From positions 15,497 to 79,496 of the forward strand of contig JAKCWW010000004.1 in assembly GCA_026260175.1 (NCBI GenBank): a stretch of DNA of 64,000 nucleotides, read 5' to 3'. Every line of letters begins with the position of its first letter. Positions within the stretch are counted from its first letter, which is position 1. Source of the DNA: Reticulitermes lucifugus (Eukaryota; Arthropoda; Insecta; Blattodea; Rhinotermitidae). Both the position numbers and the translations under genes were made by a program. Under the pieces are notes generated by a model. It was given only the letters and a program-made list of their open reading frames with translations, made no database searches and was not told the DNA's origin. This document shows positions 1 through 11,358 of the stretch, piece after piece.

Positions 1-1880
1 TCAATGTTATTAGCCAAGATACACCTATGGGCAGCCCTAAACCTGACACTCTTTCCGTCCTTATGACATACCGATAAAAAAGAAACATTGCATTCCATTT
101 ATGCGCATTTACCTTGCATGTCTCTTCCCTTGACAATTCGTGGTGAATGACAGAAGTCGACATAAAGATAGGCTGCTCTTGATATGATGCTTGTAATCGT
201 GTAACAACACTAGTTAAAGGTGACTGCCAACAATATTAACGGGCTAACGAGGTTAAACATCCGAAAAAAATGCTGAAAGTCTTGGTTGAGTGATCAGAAC
301 ATTTTGGAGGTCCCGAGGCTCAAATCTCCAGAAAAATTCCGGCATATCCTCATAGCTCAATTTGGTGACGACTCCTTCCTTTCCAGTTCATTATTCTCTG
401 TCATCCTATAACTGGACTCTATAGATTTATAATCTGACCTACTGAAAGCATAATAAAACAAACAAAGAATAAATAAATGAATCATTGAATCAAAGAATAA
501 TTTTTAAAACCAGAAGGCTGTAATCATTGTATAGTCATTATTTTATCTGACCCATATATTATGTCACACACCGATGATATTCCAATTGGCCACTTGTAGT
601 TGAATGTGTTGCAGTTAATGTTAGGTTATTTTCCACCATATTTAAAAGAAGGTGCTTGAAACAGTTCCTTCAGCTTGAAGACGCACGTCACATCTAACAA
701 ACACGCTGTTCATTACACGTCAAAATTCTGTAAGTGGCTTATTTTATTCCCTCCAATTTTTGTGTGAGACATTTTTCACTGTGATCAATATTAGTGAGTT
801 GCTCTTGAATTTCCTGTAGAAGCGCATGCAGATACACTATTGTGTAATGTGGTCACTAAAATTGTGCAGTCTCAAGGAAAATGAAAATGGTTTGACAAAT
901 TTTTAGTAAAACTACCCAGTACCAAATGTTATTGAAATATGTTTTGTGGTTCTGGTTTTGTTTCACGTATGCAGACAAGTAGGCCCATCTTGATAGCCAC
1001 TCCACAGGAATGCGAATGTCACTAAACAGTGGAATATATCCACACATGTGTGCAGCAAATAGTGAAGGATCATCTCGATACAAAATCTGATTCTTAAGGC
1101 AACTGAAATTTTAACAGATAGAGGATGAACAAGACATTTTTACCTCAGTATACTTTTTATGTCAGCAGGAATGACCTGTAGTAAATATTCATTTGTTTAC
1201 CCAGGTGCAGTAATTATAATTACAATTATTACTGTCGCATTAAAAAACTGTGAGCCCTTTTGTGGAGGAAATTGACACGCATACAATTTTTAAGTGTGTA
1301 TGATATCAAAATATTGACCACATCCACTTGGTGGCCTGTAGTGGTTACTGTATTCAGTGCCATAGCTTGGGGTGATGGGGAGGGATGGAGTGATGCAGCC
1401 ACCCGAGTTGGTAGAGTCCAAGGGGGAGCAAAATAAATATTTTAAATAAAGAAATGGATTTTTCTGCGCTCAAAAAATTTTAGATTATTGAGCCAAATAA
1501 CAGAAATGTCACTAAATGAGTGATATTTGTAATTAATAATTTCTCTTTTGGGTGGCCACTGTGATTACTCACTTTAGGTGGTAAAAGCCACGTTATGCCG
1601 CTGATTATACGTACCATGCATGACTTCTTTGTGAAAACTGAGTGCACCTCATGAAATGAAGTTTGACGTTTAAGAAAAGAAGGCACCTAAACTTGACAGT
1701 CTGATTGGAAACTATTAGGGTAAATGAAAATTTTCAATTCCATAGTGAAAACTCACATTTAACTTTCTGCATATACTGTAAAGGTCTTATTGTTTATGGT
1801 CATAACACATTTGATTCTTGGCACATATATGTGCCCACCACTGCTATGAAATCATGATACAATACCTTCTTCTTCCACAG
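1..1880. other. Upstream non-coding sequence, no gene recognised
   Basis: AT-rich sequence before the first recognised LRR exon. I looked for upstream LRR-type exons (spaced L-x-x-L-x-L-x-x-N) and found none that also had splice sites. It is probably intron of the LRR gene, because the exon at 1881 begins in the middle of an LRR domain. Short ORFs here look like chance frames. Confidence 0.5.
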
Positions 1881-2493
1881 GGACTATTTAACCTTACTTT
1901 CTTGGAACTGAGTGAAAACAGACTGTCTGTCGTGGAAGCTGATGCCATTTCATCACTACCAAAGTTACAAACCCTACGCCTGAGGGGGAACAAACTCAGT
2001 GTGAATGCTGTGTCAGCTCTTGCAGGAACACTTTCTCTTCAGGAACTGGACCTCAGTGACAACTTGCTAGCAGGTCCTTTAGGACCAAACACCCTTCCTG
2101 CATTACCAGGACTGAGAGTTCTGCAACTTTCTCACAATCAACTTAGCAGTGTTCGTCAAGGTGCACTGACAGGTTTCACTTCACTTGTCTCTCTCACCCT
2201 GCATCACAACCAGATTGATGTTCTTGAAGACAATGCATTTAGTGAGTTGTGGACACTCACTCAACTTGACTTAGCTCATAATCGTATTGTAGCAGTGTCT
2301 GGTAACTCCTTGGCACATCTCACAAGACTGGTGCAGCTTGACCTGGCTCACAACTTCCTGCGAGCACTTACTGCTGATTTAGTTGCTCCACTAAGAAATC
2401 TCCAGGAATTGAGGCTTGATGATAATGACATATCTATAGTGACAAGTGATGCGTTAACATCAGGCACGGTACTTCGTCGGCTTACTTTGGCAG
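1881..2493 (+). CDS. Internal exon of LRR transmembrane protein gene (LRR array)
   Basis: This exon encodes a tandem array of extracellular leucine-rich repeats. A 3' splice site (cttcttcttccacag) ends at 1880 and a strong 5' splice site (cag|gtaagat) follows 2493. It enters in phase 0 and leaves after the first base of a codon. The roughly 204 residues hold about eight LRRs, each with an L-x-L-x-x-N core, for example FLELSENRL, ELDLSDNLL, VLQLSHNQL and two QLDLAHN units. The last repeat (RLTLA) is completed only by joining to the exon at 5476, giving LTLADNPLNCDC, a classic junction of last LRR and C-terminal cap. The open frame reaches back to an ATG at 1818, but 1818-1880 is intron by this model, so that ATG is not the start. 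LRR ectodomains of this kind bind ligands or mediate adhesion; the partner is unknown. Upstream exons with signal peptide and first LRRs are missing. Confidence 0.9.
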
Positions 2494-2687
2494 GTAAGAT
2501 TCAAACTGATGAACATGTAATTGTGTACATTTTAACTTTGTCTGATACAGTTTGGATACTTTGGAAACTTCAGAGGGCATTTCAGATATGTATGTTATGA
2601 AGATGTGCAGATTAAGTCTGCAAAATCTGTTCCTCACACATCTTTACATACCAGTACTCTTAAAATGGTTCTGAAAATGAGAAAATA

Positions 2688-2755
2688 TGTATGTGTGTGT
2701 GTGTGTGTGAATACATCTGCATATGCGTCTGTGTGTTCGTGTTTGTGTATGTATT
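2688..2755. repeat. GT-rich microsatellite
   Basis: (GT)n followed by degenerate TGTGTTCGTG units inside the LRR gene intron. Confidence 0.8.
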
Positions 2756-3109
2756 CATTTTTGCCTCACTGATATTATTTAAAATAGATTGGCAGACTTT
2801 CGTAGAAATCAGGACAAATGTCATGCCATTGGAGGTACCCACAGTGTCATTCTTTAAATTCTACCTTCCAGCATGGCAACATATAACTATGCAAGTTTTT
2901 TGAAAACCAGAATTAATATCTTTGCCACTTAGCAAAGAATGATAAACGTAACATTCCTTTAGGCTGCAACACCATGCAATGGAATATGAAGGTACAGCTT
3001 CATGCATTCTGGACTTAAATGACTACATGAAGGTAAGTAGCCTGGATCATCCTGTGTCCAATTTGCTCTTAAGGAAATAATATTGCTTGGTAAGTATTGG
3101 ATTAGGGGT

Positions 3110-3225
3110 GGGTGGCCTCATACAGACTGTCTGAATATTACTACCTGCTGCACTAGGAATCATATCCTAGTGGTCCAGTTCATAGGCAGACGCTTTACTA
3201 AGTGAACTATTCAGTCTCATATTCA
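3110..3225 (-). repeat. Degenerate tRNA-derived SINE head (intronic)
   Basis: On the minus strand this reads like a tRNA gene: an A-box-like stretch (tagttcacttagtaaagcg) followed about 35 bp later by a B-box-like stretch (aggatatgattcc), close to the pol III consensus GGTTCGATTCC. There is no clean cloverleaf and it lies in an intron, so it is better read as the head of an old tRNA-derived SINE than as a working tRNA gene. Ends are approximate. Confidence 0.45.
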
Positions 3226-4769
3226 AAATGAACAGCATATGCTTATTCATTATTGACTTAGTTGATAATAATAGTAGATTGACCATTGTACATTGGTACT
3301 TTCAGATTGGTATGGTGGAACATTTTGCAACCACCTACAAATTTTACACAGAACATATTTATTTGTGTGTTTAAACATAATGACAAGGCAATAGTATGAA
3401 TAATTTTGGTCAGATTTTTGACAGAAACAGAAAGAAGATACAAGGTTGACCAATTTGATAGCTTTATTTAAATACTACATTTACAAAGGTAGAAACCTTA
3501 TCTTGTATTCAAGCTTTTCAGTATCATTAATAACTAAATTAAAGATGGTACTGAATTGTGTAATGAAAATTGAGAATTATGTATTTTGATGGAAATGACT
3601 GTATTGTGGAAAAGACTCAGTGACAGGAATGTGTAAACTTCCTGTGTCCTCACAAAATTTTTGCAAGATATTCAAGGGTCTGAGTCATAAAATGAAATTA
3701 CTAGGGCCCTCAATAAAGTACTTAACTGATGAAACGTTTCCATTTTAGAGTTATAACTTATTCATTATTAATAAACATTAAGTGCATAATTTAATTTCTG
3801 AAGCCACAAAGGATTGAAACGTTACATCGCTTGCATAAGCAACACACATACAAACCAATGGACAAAGATGTCAACACTAAGACAAGTCTTTGAATTTATA
3901 ATTTTACAATTGTACTAAATGAGAACAGTAAAATATATAAGCATGTGTATACACACACACACACACATACGTATGCATACGCACACATGCACACTATCAT
4001 GCACACCTTGAGAACACCAAATGTTACATTTTAAAGTGAAAAGGAAGGAAAGGCATGAAGGTGTGTACCTGAACTGATAAATCAGTCAAAGAAAATAAGA
4101 AGCAATTAATACTTCAACGCCCAGTGGTGCTGTAACATTAAGAAACCTGGTTGTTTTACCACTTAGTGGATTTAGTTGTGTGTCTAGTATGGCCTATAAA
4201 TATTTTATGATATATAAACTGCATTTATTAAAAACACTGGACTTGAAAACATTGTGGCTGACATGTAAAATTGTTCCCGACATCAGCACATTCATCGCAG
4301 TAATTATCAGTATCTTCCTGTTGCAGTAAGTCCCAGAGGTGGCACTAATTCAGGGTTTGTGCCTTATGAAATCTGTACCTAAATGTTACTGACCAGTATA
4401 CTGTTAACTACAGATACTTGTAACTTTTGTACCCTAGTTCATGTAAATAATATCTACTTCTAGATGTTAAGTTTTCCTTCCCTTGAGCAATTTCTGGTCA
4501 GTTATTTAGTGGTATACCCCGAAGATTTTCAAGGGAAATATTAAGTTTAAGGCATTACTATTTTGCTTCTTTGAGAAGTCTTCCATGGTATTTCACTTGA
4601 CTGGTTGAAAACCAGGACCTTCTTCTATGACATGAACTGCATGTACATGAATGGTGAACTCCGCTGTACCTGACACAGTGCTTTAGTTCCGAATGCAAAT
4701 TACAAAAATTTGGAAAAATTGCTTTACTCTTCAGATGGCAATAAGGTATATACCTGAAATCTATACATA

Positions 4770-4944
4770 CAGTAGAACCCTGTTAAGAAGTCTTTCAAGG
4801 GACCAGAGGATTTGGGACTCTTTAAGCGGGAAGACTTATTAAGAGGGAAGCTTATTAAAAGCAATAGGATTTCAGGACTTTAAAAATCAGACTTCTTACA
4901 GGGGAAAACTTCTTATGCGGGGACTTCTCATCCGGGTTCTACTG
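4770..4944. mobile_element. pogo/Tigger-type MITE inside the LRR gene intron
   Basis: A 175-bp non-autonomous DNA transposon. It starts with CAGTAGAACCC, ends with the reverse complement GGGTTCTACTG, and is flanked by TA on both sides (4768-4769 and 4945-4946), the target duplication expected for Tc1/mariner/pogo transposases. The interior holds AAGTCTT/AAGACTT-rich subrepeats and no ORF. CAGTAGAACC-type termini are typical of pogo/Tigger MITEs. It lies in the sense of the host intron about 530 bp before the acceptor and does not disturb the exon. Confidence 0.85.
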
Positions 4945-5475
4945 TATATTTAAAACTGCTGCATTTTCAAAACTTCCAGGCTGGTCATATTAAAACTTGA
5001 CACCTTGTTCTCATTTCTCTGGATCATTACCACATGTATGTGGTGCCTCATTTGAGCATATTGTATTGGATTTCATAGTGAATGTTACCTTTAATGACAA
5101 ATCTACAGATTCAACATTCAGACAGTTACAGATTGACTCCCAATTGATGTCACGAATACCAGAAATAAAGTATCTATTGCTCGGAAATCTGACTACAGGC
5201 AACTACCGGTAATTACATATCTTTTACAATAAGTATACTTCAAATAACAATGTCCCAACGATCTAACAACATGTTATAATGGTTGTTATGTGAATATAAA
5301 AGAGTGGTATAAAGACAAAGTACTAGTGTTATATAAATCATGCAGCTTATCTGGATAGTGTTTTTCCCTCGCAGCATTGTTACAAGTGACACACCGACTG
5401 TTGCAGTAATCTTGGGATAGTAGAATTAAAACAATGTGTGTTTAAACATACTGATATTTGAATCTGTTTGCACAG

Positions 5476-6569
5476 ACAACCCACTTAACTGTGACTGCAG
5501 TCTTGCTGAATTTGCTGAGTGGCTCACCAATTCCAGCCAGCTTCCAGCCTTTGATCGAAACACAGCTGTATGTGCCACACCTCCTTCACTAGAGAATGGT
5601 TTGTTGGCAGAGGTTGCACCACAAGAACTGCTGTGTGGAGATGATGAAGAAGAGACTGGTCCAGCACCTCCACAGGGACCTCTATCCCCCAAAGTACCTG
5701 TTTCTGGTAAACAGGTTACCCTCCACATCTTTCAGTATGATGGCTTCAGTATAACACTCGTGTGGAATGTTGAAGCTAGTGCAGCACCTTATGCTTGTGA
5801 TGCTCTGTTTGTATATGAAGAAGTGGGTGCACATGAGGTGCTGTTGGAATCAAACCCAGTGAGGTGCAATTCGTCACAGTTGGCTGATCCAAGAGCACTG
5901 ACTCTGACATTGCCCAGTGATGGCCTGTTGGTTGGTCACCGTTACCGCTATTGTGTGGTGCTTCTAGAAGGTGGTGGTGTTACATCAGATGAGATGACAT
6001 TAGTGTTGGGTTGTAGTGACATTATCCCTCTCGTACCTACAACACAGCCTCAGTCACAGCCTTTACCAGCATTTACTTTGACCACACACATTGCAGCTCT
6101 GTATGCCAATGTGAGTTCGCCTGGAACACTATTAATAGTGATTCAGCTATGGGAACAGCCCCTGCCTAAGTCACACTGCTTGCTGACTGTGACAGTGTTT
6201 GCAAGTAGTTCTCTTGTAGCCCAACAGCACCTTAACTGTTCTCATTCAAGGACAGTTATCAGAAATCTTCCTGTGGGACCTTATCGTGTTTGTGCTACAA
6301 CAGGAGACTTTCCATCAACAGGACCCCAAGCCCGATGCATCACAGTTCAACAGTCAGTTAGTTCACAGGCCCTTGGTGGATTGAACATTGCTATAGCTAC
6401 TGGGTTTGTAGCCCTCAGTTCAGTGTTGCTTCTTGGACTATATTTAGCAACAAGAAGACTGCTTCAAAGGCCCAAATTGTTGCCTACACACCAGTGTTTC
6501 CTGGCTGGTCCACAAGATGAAGAACAGCATTCTCGCTATGTCAAACTGCATGCTACTACAAAACTTTAG
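5476..6569 (+). CDS. Terminal exon of LRR transmembrane protein gene (LRR cap, FN3-like region, TM, tail)
   Basis: The last coding exon, following acceptor tttgcacag (ends 5475) and ending with TAG at 6567-6569. Joined to 1881-2493 it gives a 568-residue C-terminal fragment. In order: an LRR C-terminal cap (NPLNCDC, then Cys in AVCATPP and ELLCGDD, the usual four-Cys pattern); an acidic/proline linker; one region with fibronectin-III-like strand spacing; a second beta-rich Cys-containing segment; a hydrophobic transmembrane helix at fragment residues about 507-530 (LNIAIATGFVALSSVLLLGL); then RR and a 38-residue cytoplasmic tail. Several N-x-S/T sites precede the helix. This is the layout of a type I surface receptor or adhesion protein. 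I cannot name the orthologue; insect LRR neuronal proteins share the architecture. The short tail has no recognisable catalytic domain. Confidence 0.9.
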
Positions 6570-6914
6570 CACTACACAAGAGTGAGACTGTTCTCAAGTT
6601 TAAAAAAATCACTACTAACCATGAGTGTGTTCAGATTTTAAACAGTGGATGAATGATGTGCCACTTTAGTTCCATGGAAAGTCCTCAGGGCATTATTACA
6701 AATGCGGTAATCTCTTTCCTACAACAGAACACAAAGCGCTTGACTGAAAAATGATTAATAGTCATCCAGTTCAAAGAGATTTAATTAGAGAAATGAAGGA
6801 ATCAGGCTGTTTTTGTAATGTGCTGTGTACCTGCAACAAGTATGGAAATATATCCATACAGTGAACAGTGAAAATCTGCCACTATTTTACTGTGTTTTTT
6901 TCAGGAATATGTTA

Positions 6915-6920
6915 AATAAA
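6915..6920 (+). promoter_or_regulatory. Polyadenylation signal AATAAA of the LRR gene
   Basis: A canonical AATAAA lies 346 bp after the stop at 6569, in the same strand. It is the first perfect hexamer after the ORF, so it plausibly ends the 3' UTR near 6935-6950. Use of a later site cannot be excluded. Confidence 0.5.
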
Positions 6921-6949
6921 AGTGCCATCAAGCAGGCACAACACAAACT

Positions 6950-8930
6950 CCCTACACAATGAAGTAACAGACTATTTCATGCACTTGGGAAGATTTAGAC
7001 AGTCCTAAATAACAGTTACACATGTAAAGAAACAAAAATGAAATGTCTTTATTGTACAGAAGCAGTAAATGGAACTTGTATTATACTATAAAAAAAGTAA
7101 TACTTAAAAGCAATAAGCAAACCTAATTTCTTTTCAGCCTGTTGACTGATGTACACTGTTGTACATTGGGGGGGTGGGGATGGAAGTCACTTACTGTACA
7201 TAAAAGGGCCAGATGCAAATACATATTCTGAATTTACAAGGACAACACCACAAACAAGATTATTACTCTGTATATATTTATTTGTAATTATGCAGTGTCT
7301 TTGTTTTACTGTGGGTTGTGGTTGAGTCTTTTGTGAAACTCCTTCTATATTCCATGTAAAATATCATGTGGTCTGGTGTTTTTCAGGTATCATGGTTTTA
7401 CTGAAAATGAATAATTCCATAAATATCCCTTTTGTGAATTTGATGGACAATAACGGGATTCAACCGAGAGGGATGAGTTTATTATATGATCTGTGACTTT
7501 TGAAGAACATCAGCTGATTGAATCTTTCCATTCCTGTCTTTTGTAAGTGCACTTGGTACCCAAATCCCAGGATTCTGTACATGCTCAGAAAATGGCTAAT
7601 CCTCCTCCTGACTTGCTATTACAGTTTTCAAGAACATTTCTTCGCAAACACATTTCATTTTTTTTGCTAGTCTGAAAATGGTAATAGTAACTAACTTCTT
7701 TTGGGCTTTTGCATTGTGCAGTGGTTATACGTCCCAACGTTTCAGAGGAAGAAATATGTTGGTTTAGAGGATGTTTTGTGAGTGTCTGACCAATCACAGG
7801 CACAGAAGGCATAGACTCTAAGAATGTAACAGTTAGTAGTGAAAAGAAAAACAAATGTGTTAACTGTTGCCCCAAAAAAACTTAAATAGCAAGAAAACAG
7901 AGACAGGTGTAAATCGCAGTGTGTTGATATGTTAATATAATATTGGTCCATCAACCACTTATAATCTGAAGGCTCAAAACATGAAATGTTGAATTTTGCT
8001 GCTAGTTCTCATAGCAGCATTAAAGCTCCTAAAGTAGAGCAGCCTGACAAAGTGTTTTAAGGCTGATTTGTGTTGAAACACAGTGAAGCAGTTGTGATAT
8101 TAGTGCCCATTTTCTGATGGCTGGCTTAAATGCTTTAACCTTTAGCATGCAATTCAAAAGTTAGATGTTTTTAGAGTGAAGAAATCTGAACAAGATGCTG
8201 CTAGTAAGTACTGTGAAACACTGAACAACTGGTTTATGACAGTGACCTGGCTGCTGACCACATTTATAATACAGATGTAACAGGATTGTGTCTAACATGT
8301 CAGCATTGGCTGGTGAAGGTGAAACTTCAGCAAATGGCTTTAAGCAAATTAGGAGTAAGAGTTCTTCCATGTGCAAATCCTGCAGGCACACATAAAGTTA
8401 AATAAAACTGGAAACACAATTGACCTACAGCATTCAAAGGAGTATCTCATTTACCTGTTCATTATAAAGCTCAGAAAAGCTCTTGGTTGGATAAAGAAAT
8501 TTTTCTGGATTGGTTTACTACTATGTTCTCAAAGTTGAGCAAAATATTAAAAAATCAGGCAGGCCCAGAAACTTAAGTGCATTCTCCTATTAGACTACTG
8601 TAGAGAAACCCAAACTGTATGTCTGTTGAGTGGGGCCTGAAGTAACATAGTTTGACTAAGTTTGTTTTGAAACACCAATGGGCTTTATGCTAATTATTCA
8701 CAAAGAGTTATAAAGAGGTGACATTAGTTTTTAAACTACCACTTTGAGCTTTGAAAAAGGTTTGCATTAATTACTACAAGATCTGCCTTCCTTCCTTCCT
8801 TCCTTGTCTGAGTAAATCCCAGCATCATTCATTTTTTCACCAAATCAACACTGTGTACAACTACACAGCAGTATATGTAATATTATTATGATATTATATA
8901 TACAGTTGCACATTCCTCTTTTTATGTAGT
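6950..8930. other. Intergenic region between two convergent genes
   Basis: No host gene recognised. It holds a G-rich run near 7169-7180, a CTTC microsatellite near 8789-8806, and at about 7700-7790 (-) a stretch whose minus strand reads S-E-T-L-G around TCTGAAACGTTGGGA, similar to the S-E-T-S-V repeat at 27.7-27.9 kb. The remaining ORFs are short and lack family features. Confidence 0.5.
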
Positions 8931-8936
8931 TTTACA

Positions 8937-9003
8937 CAGCCCGAGTATGGCTTAATATAGCCAAAACATGCAGCTGAGTGTGGATTTTAATAAAAAAAAA
9001 AAA
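8937..9003 (+). repeat. Degenerate hammerhead-like motif followed by poly(A)
   Basis: A stem II hairpin GGCTTAATATAGCC is followed by AAAACATGC, where intact copies elsewhere have GAAACATGT. Outer bases CAGC (8937-8940) and GCTG (8973-8976) can pair as stem I. The first core half, CCGAGTA, has lost the CTGANGA consensus. TTTTAATAAA and a run of about 13 A follow (to 9003), suggesting a retrotransposed RNA end. It is probably an inactive relic of the hammerhead class seen at 12.25 and 13.36 kb. Confidence 0.4.
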
Positions 9004-9243
9004 GTACTGTGTTAGTTAATTATTGATACACAGAGCACTCAGTATGAAACTACTGACAGTTTAATGTGATACAGAACAAACACTATGTGTCACACTTAAA
9101 ATTTGACATGGAGTCAGTGCAAATAGTGCAGAACTACAAGCATTTAAAAAGGTATTACCTTATATTTTCCCAAAGAGGGAAGACAGAACATTCCAATACT
9201 CAGGTGATGCTGAGTATAATTCATCCCAAATTTTACATGAGCA

Positions 9244-9249
9244 TTTATT
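9244..9249 (-). promoter_or_regulatory. Candidate polyadenylation signal of the minus-strand LRR gene
   Basis: TTTATT on the plus strand gives AATAAA on the minus strand, about 250 bp past the stop at 9497. It is a reasonable 3' end for the gene at 9497-11053, but short hexamers are common in AT-rich DNA. Confidence 0.35.
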
Positions 9250-9496
9250 TTACACATTGTGCAATGTTCCAAGTAGCTAATATAAAATTACAAAATACAG
9301 AAATAACTTATACACATTTTATACACAATCTTATACACCTTATATACAAATATTTTTATAATGTGGTTATTAATACAAAAGAATGTCACAGTGACGTAAC
9401 TGGATGTTTTGTTCATAATGAATTCACACTCTTATCTTTATCTGTAACTTAAAAAATACACTATTCAGTCTTCCATTACCATCTCACTGATGTGGA

Positions 9497-11053
9497 TTAA
9501 TATATTATGTTCAAGTCAAAATTTGAGGCATTCAGTTCAGACTGCAACTTATGTGCCTCTATTGGTCTTATATTCCAAACTAACAGGTTCCGTAACTTTT
9601 GTAGTTGAGGAGTACAGCTGATTATCATGTGAACAGAAGACATGGACAAATCAATGGCTTGGTGAATCAAGTTTCTGCGAGGCAATGAAATCAGCAAGTT
9701 TTTCAACACTGATGTATTTATAGATGAGAACAACTGACTCAGCCAGTCATCTGATATTGAGGCAGACCTTACAAGCAGCTTGAGATCTTCAAGTCTGTCT
9801 GTATTACATAACATAGACTGTACAACCCTCACAGGAAGTATGGATGTTGAATATTCTGTTTCCCCAACGCAAAAGTACAGAGTCTCAAGTGTAGAGAACT
9901 TGCATTTGCTAAGTAAGTTGCCATGTTGCAATCCCACATCACACAGTATGAAACTGTTACATCTCAGCCAGAGATGTTTCAAGTGAGAACAATTTTCTCC
10001 AAGTACTGTAATTTGATTCTCATAGAACACATCACAAATGATTGCCAAGCTATTAAGTTGTGTACCACGAATTTTAAGAAATCGTTCTAGGCCTTCCCCA
10101 GGAGAAGCTGGTTTACCTACATTATAGATTAGTTCCAGTGAAGTAAGAGATTGGAAGTATTCAAACTTTGGAACATCATCATCTGCCACACGCACTTTCA
10201 GATTACGCAAATGTGGACAAAGTGTACGTACAGCGTTGAAAGTCCCGTCGCAAAACTGCAGCTTATGAGCACAACTGCCTTTTTGATTTGATATGTTTCC
10301 CACATTATTAACATGTGTAAGTTTCAGGCCCTTTTCCAAGTAGTTATTGTTTCTAATCAACTGTGTATGTAAATGCATAATAACTAATCCTGTTTCCTTG
10401 TACCCAACTAAACGAATGTTGGGCAATGTCTTCAGAATATAAGCCATTCCTTCCAGGCTAACATCACATTCATAAACAAAAATTTCTTGTATGAGAGGAC
10501 ATCCTGGACTCTTTGAACATGGAACAAGATATCTGAGGCCTACATCATTAACACGACTATTACATGAAATATCTATTGATTTTAGTTTTGGGCAGTTCCT
10601 TCCAATTAGCTCCAAAATGCGATTTGTACATATAGGTAGGGTAATGTCTCTTCCATGTGTTCGCAAAGATATCCTCACCAAGTTTCCAAGTGAATGTAAC
10701 CTTGAAACAATAACATTTTCAAACTGTTCATTATGATTAACTCCAAGAAAAATTAGTTTTGAGAGATCTAGTACACTTAACTGTGGCAGTATTATGGACT
10801 GTAGGAAGATGCTGATGTCTGGCAGTTCTTCATCAGCATCACATTTTAATTTCTGAACATACGTCTCAATTGTCTGTGAAACAAGGCTATCAGCAACTAC
10901 TGCAGGCATACAGAGTGATAAAAATTTATGTATTTCTGGTCCAAATTTTTCTTTTACTTGTTGGTTACTGATAATCCATACTTTCATGAAGTGCCTTATA
11001 AACACAGTTAGACTAAGCTCGAACAAAGAACTTGGCAGTTTCCTACCTGGCAT
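9497..11053 (-). CDS. Intronless F-box/AMN1-like leucine-rich repeat protein
   Basis: A 518-codon uninterrupted ORF. The start context is AAAAATGC, and an upstream tttctatggcag on the minus strand (ending near 11060) could be the acceptor of a 5'-UTR intron. The protein has no signal peptide or membrane segment. The N-terminus holds PSSLFELSLTVFIRHF, an SLxxx(S)xxxV pattern that resembles a BC-box or F-box-like helix. The rest is made of irregular cysteine-type LRRs as in F-box LRR (FBXL) and AMN1 proteins, for example NCPKLKSIDISCNSRVNDVG and NCSHLKHLWLRCNSF. Such proteins usually select substrates for cullin-RING ubiquitin ligases; that role is inferred here from fold class only. The unbroken frame over 1.5 kb of AT-rich DNA shows it is under selection or very young. 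Lack of introns may mean a retrogene or an ancestrally single-exon gene. It converges on the membrane LRR gene. Confidence 0.8.
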   Translation of the reverse strand: MPGRKLPSSLFELSLTVFIRHFMKVWIISNQQVKEKFGPEIHKFLSLCMPAVVADSLVSQTIETYVQKLKCDADEELPDISIFLQSIILPQLSVLDLSKLIFLGVNHNEQFENVIVSRLHSLGNLVRISLRTHGRDITLPICTNRILELIGRNCPKLKSIDISCNSRVNDVGLRYLVPCSKSPGCPLIQEIFVYECDVSLEGMAYILKTLPNIRLVGYKETGLVIMHLHTQLIRNNNYLEKGLKLTHVNNVGNISNQKGSCAHKLQFCDGTFNAVRTLCPHLRNLKVRVADDDVPKFEYFQSLTSLELIYNVGKPASPGEGLERFLKIRGTQLNSLAIICDVFYENQITVLGENCSHLKHLWLRCNSFILCDVGLQHGNLLSKCKFSTLETLYFCVGETEYSTSILPVRVVQSMLCNTDRLEDLKLLVRSASISDDWLSQLFSSINTSVLKNLLISLPRRNLIHQAIDLSMSSVHMIISCTPQLQKLRNLLVWNIRPIEAHKLQSELNASNFDLNIIY

Positions 11054-11358
11054 TTTTCACTGCCATAGAAACATTTAACTATCACAGTTTCAAAGAAGAG
11101 TCACATCTTGATTGTCTGCTACACTTTGACCATGCACACAAGAAAATAGAAGAATAAAGCAGCCAATTTGATGCTAAAATTTTTCCTGCTTCATGGCTGC
11201 ATATCATTTGTTGTGCACATTCAATAAAAACATATCTTTAACAGCAAAAGATGGGACCTCACAGCATCTGTAACATGATAAAACTGAATAAATTGTGGGT
11301 ACATATATATGGTCACTAGAGGAACACAAACCTCAGCTGCTGAACTGAATATTATACA

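Larger units (their letters stand above)
2494..5475 (+). other. Intron of the LRR transmembrane protein gene
   Basis: A 2,982-bp intron bounded by gtaagat and tttgcacag. Splicing it out restores the frame: G from the first exon plus AC from the second gives Asp in L-A-D-N-P-L-N-C-D-C. It contains a GT-rich tract near 2690-2755, a tRNA-like SINE relic (about 3110-3225), a CA run near 3951-3967 and a pogo-type MITE (4770-4944). A candidate cassette exon at 2961-3034 has good-looking splice sites but reads into a stop in the required phase. Confidence 0.85.

Noticed and set aside
2961-3034. Candidate exon with acceptor ttcctttag and donor atgaag|gtaagt in the LRR gene intron
   Set aside because: In the phase required after 2493 it reads into TAA, while direct joining to 5476 gives a perfect LRR cap.
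4997-5212. 71-codon plus-strand ORF in the same intron
   Set aside because: No splice sites in phase, no LRR pattern, and the direct splice explains the protein.
9066-9452. 128-codon plus-strand ORF
   Set aside because: Lies over the likely 3' UTR of the minus-strand LRR gene, is AT-rich and shows no protein-like features.
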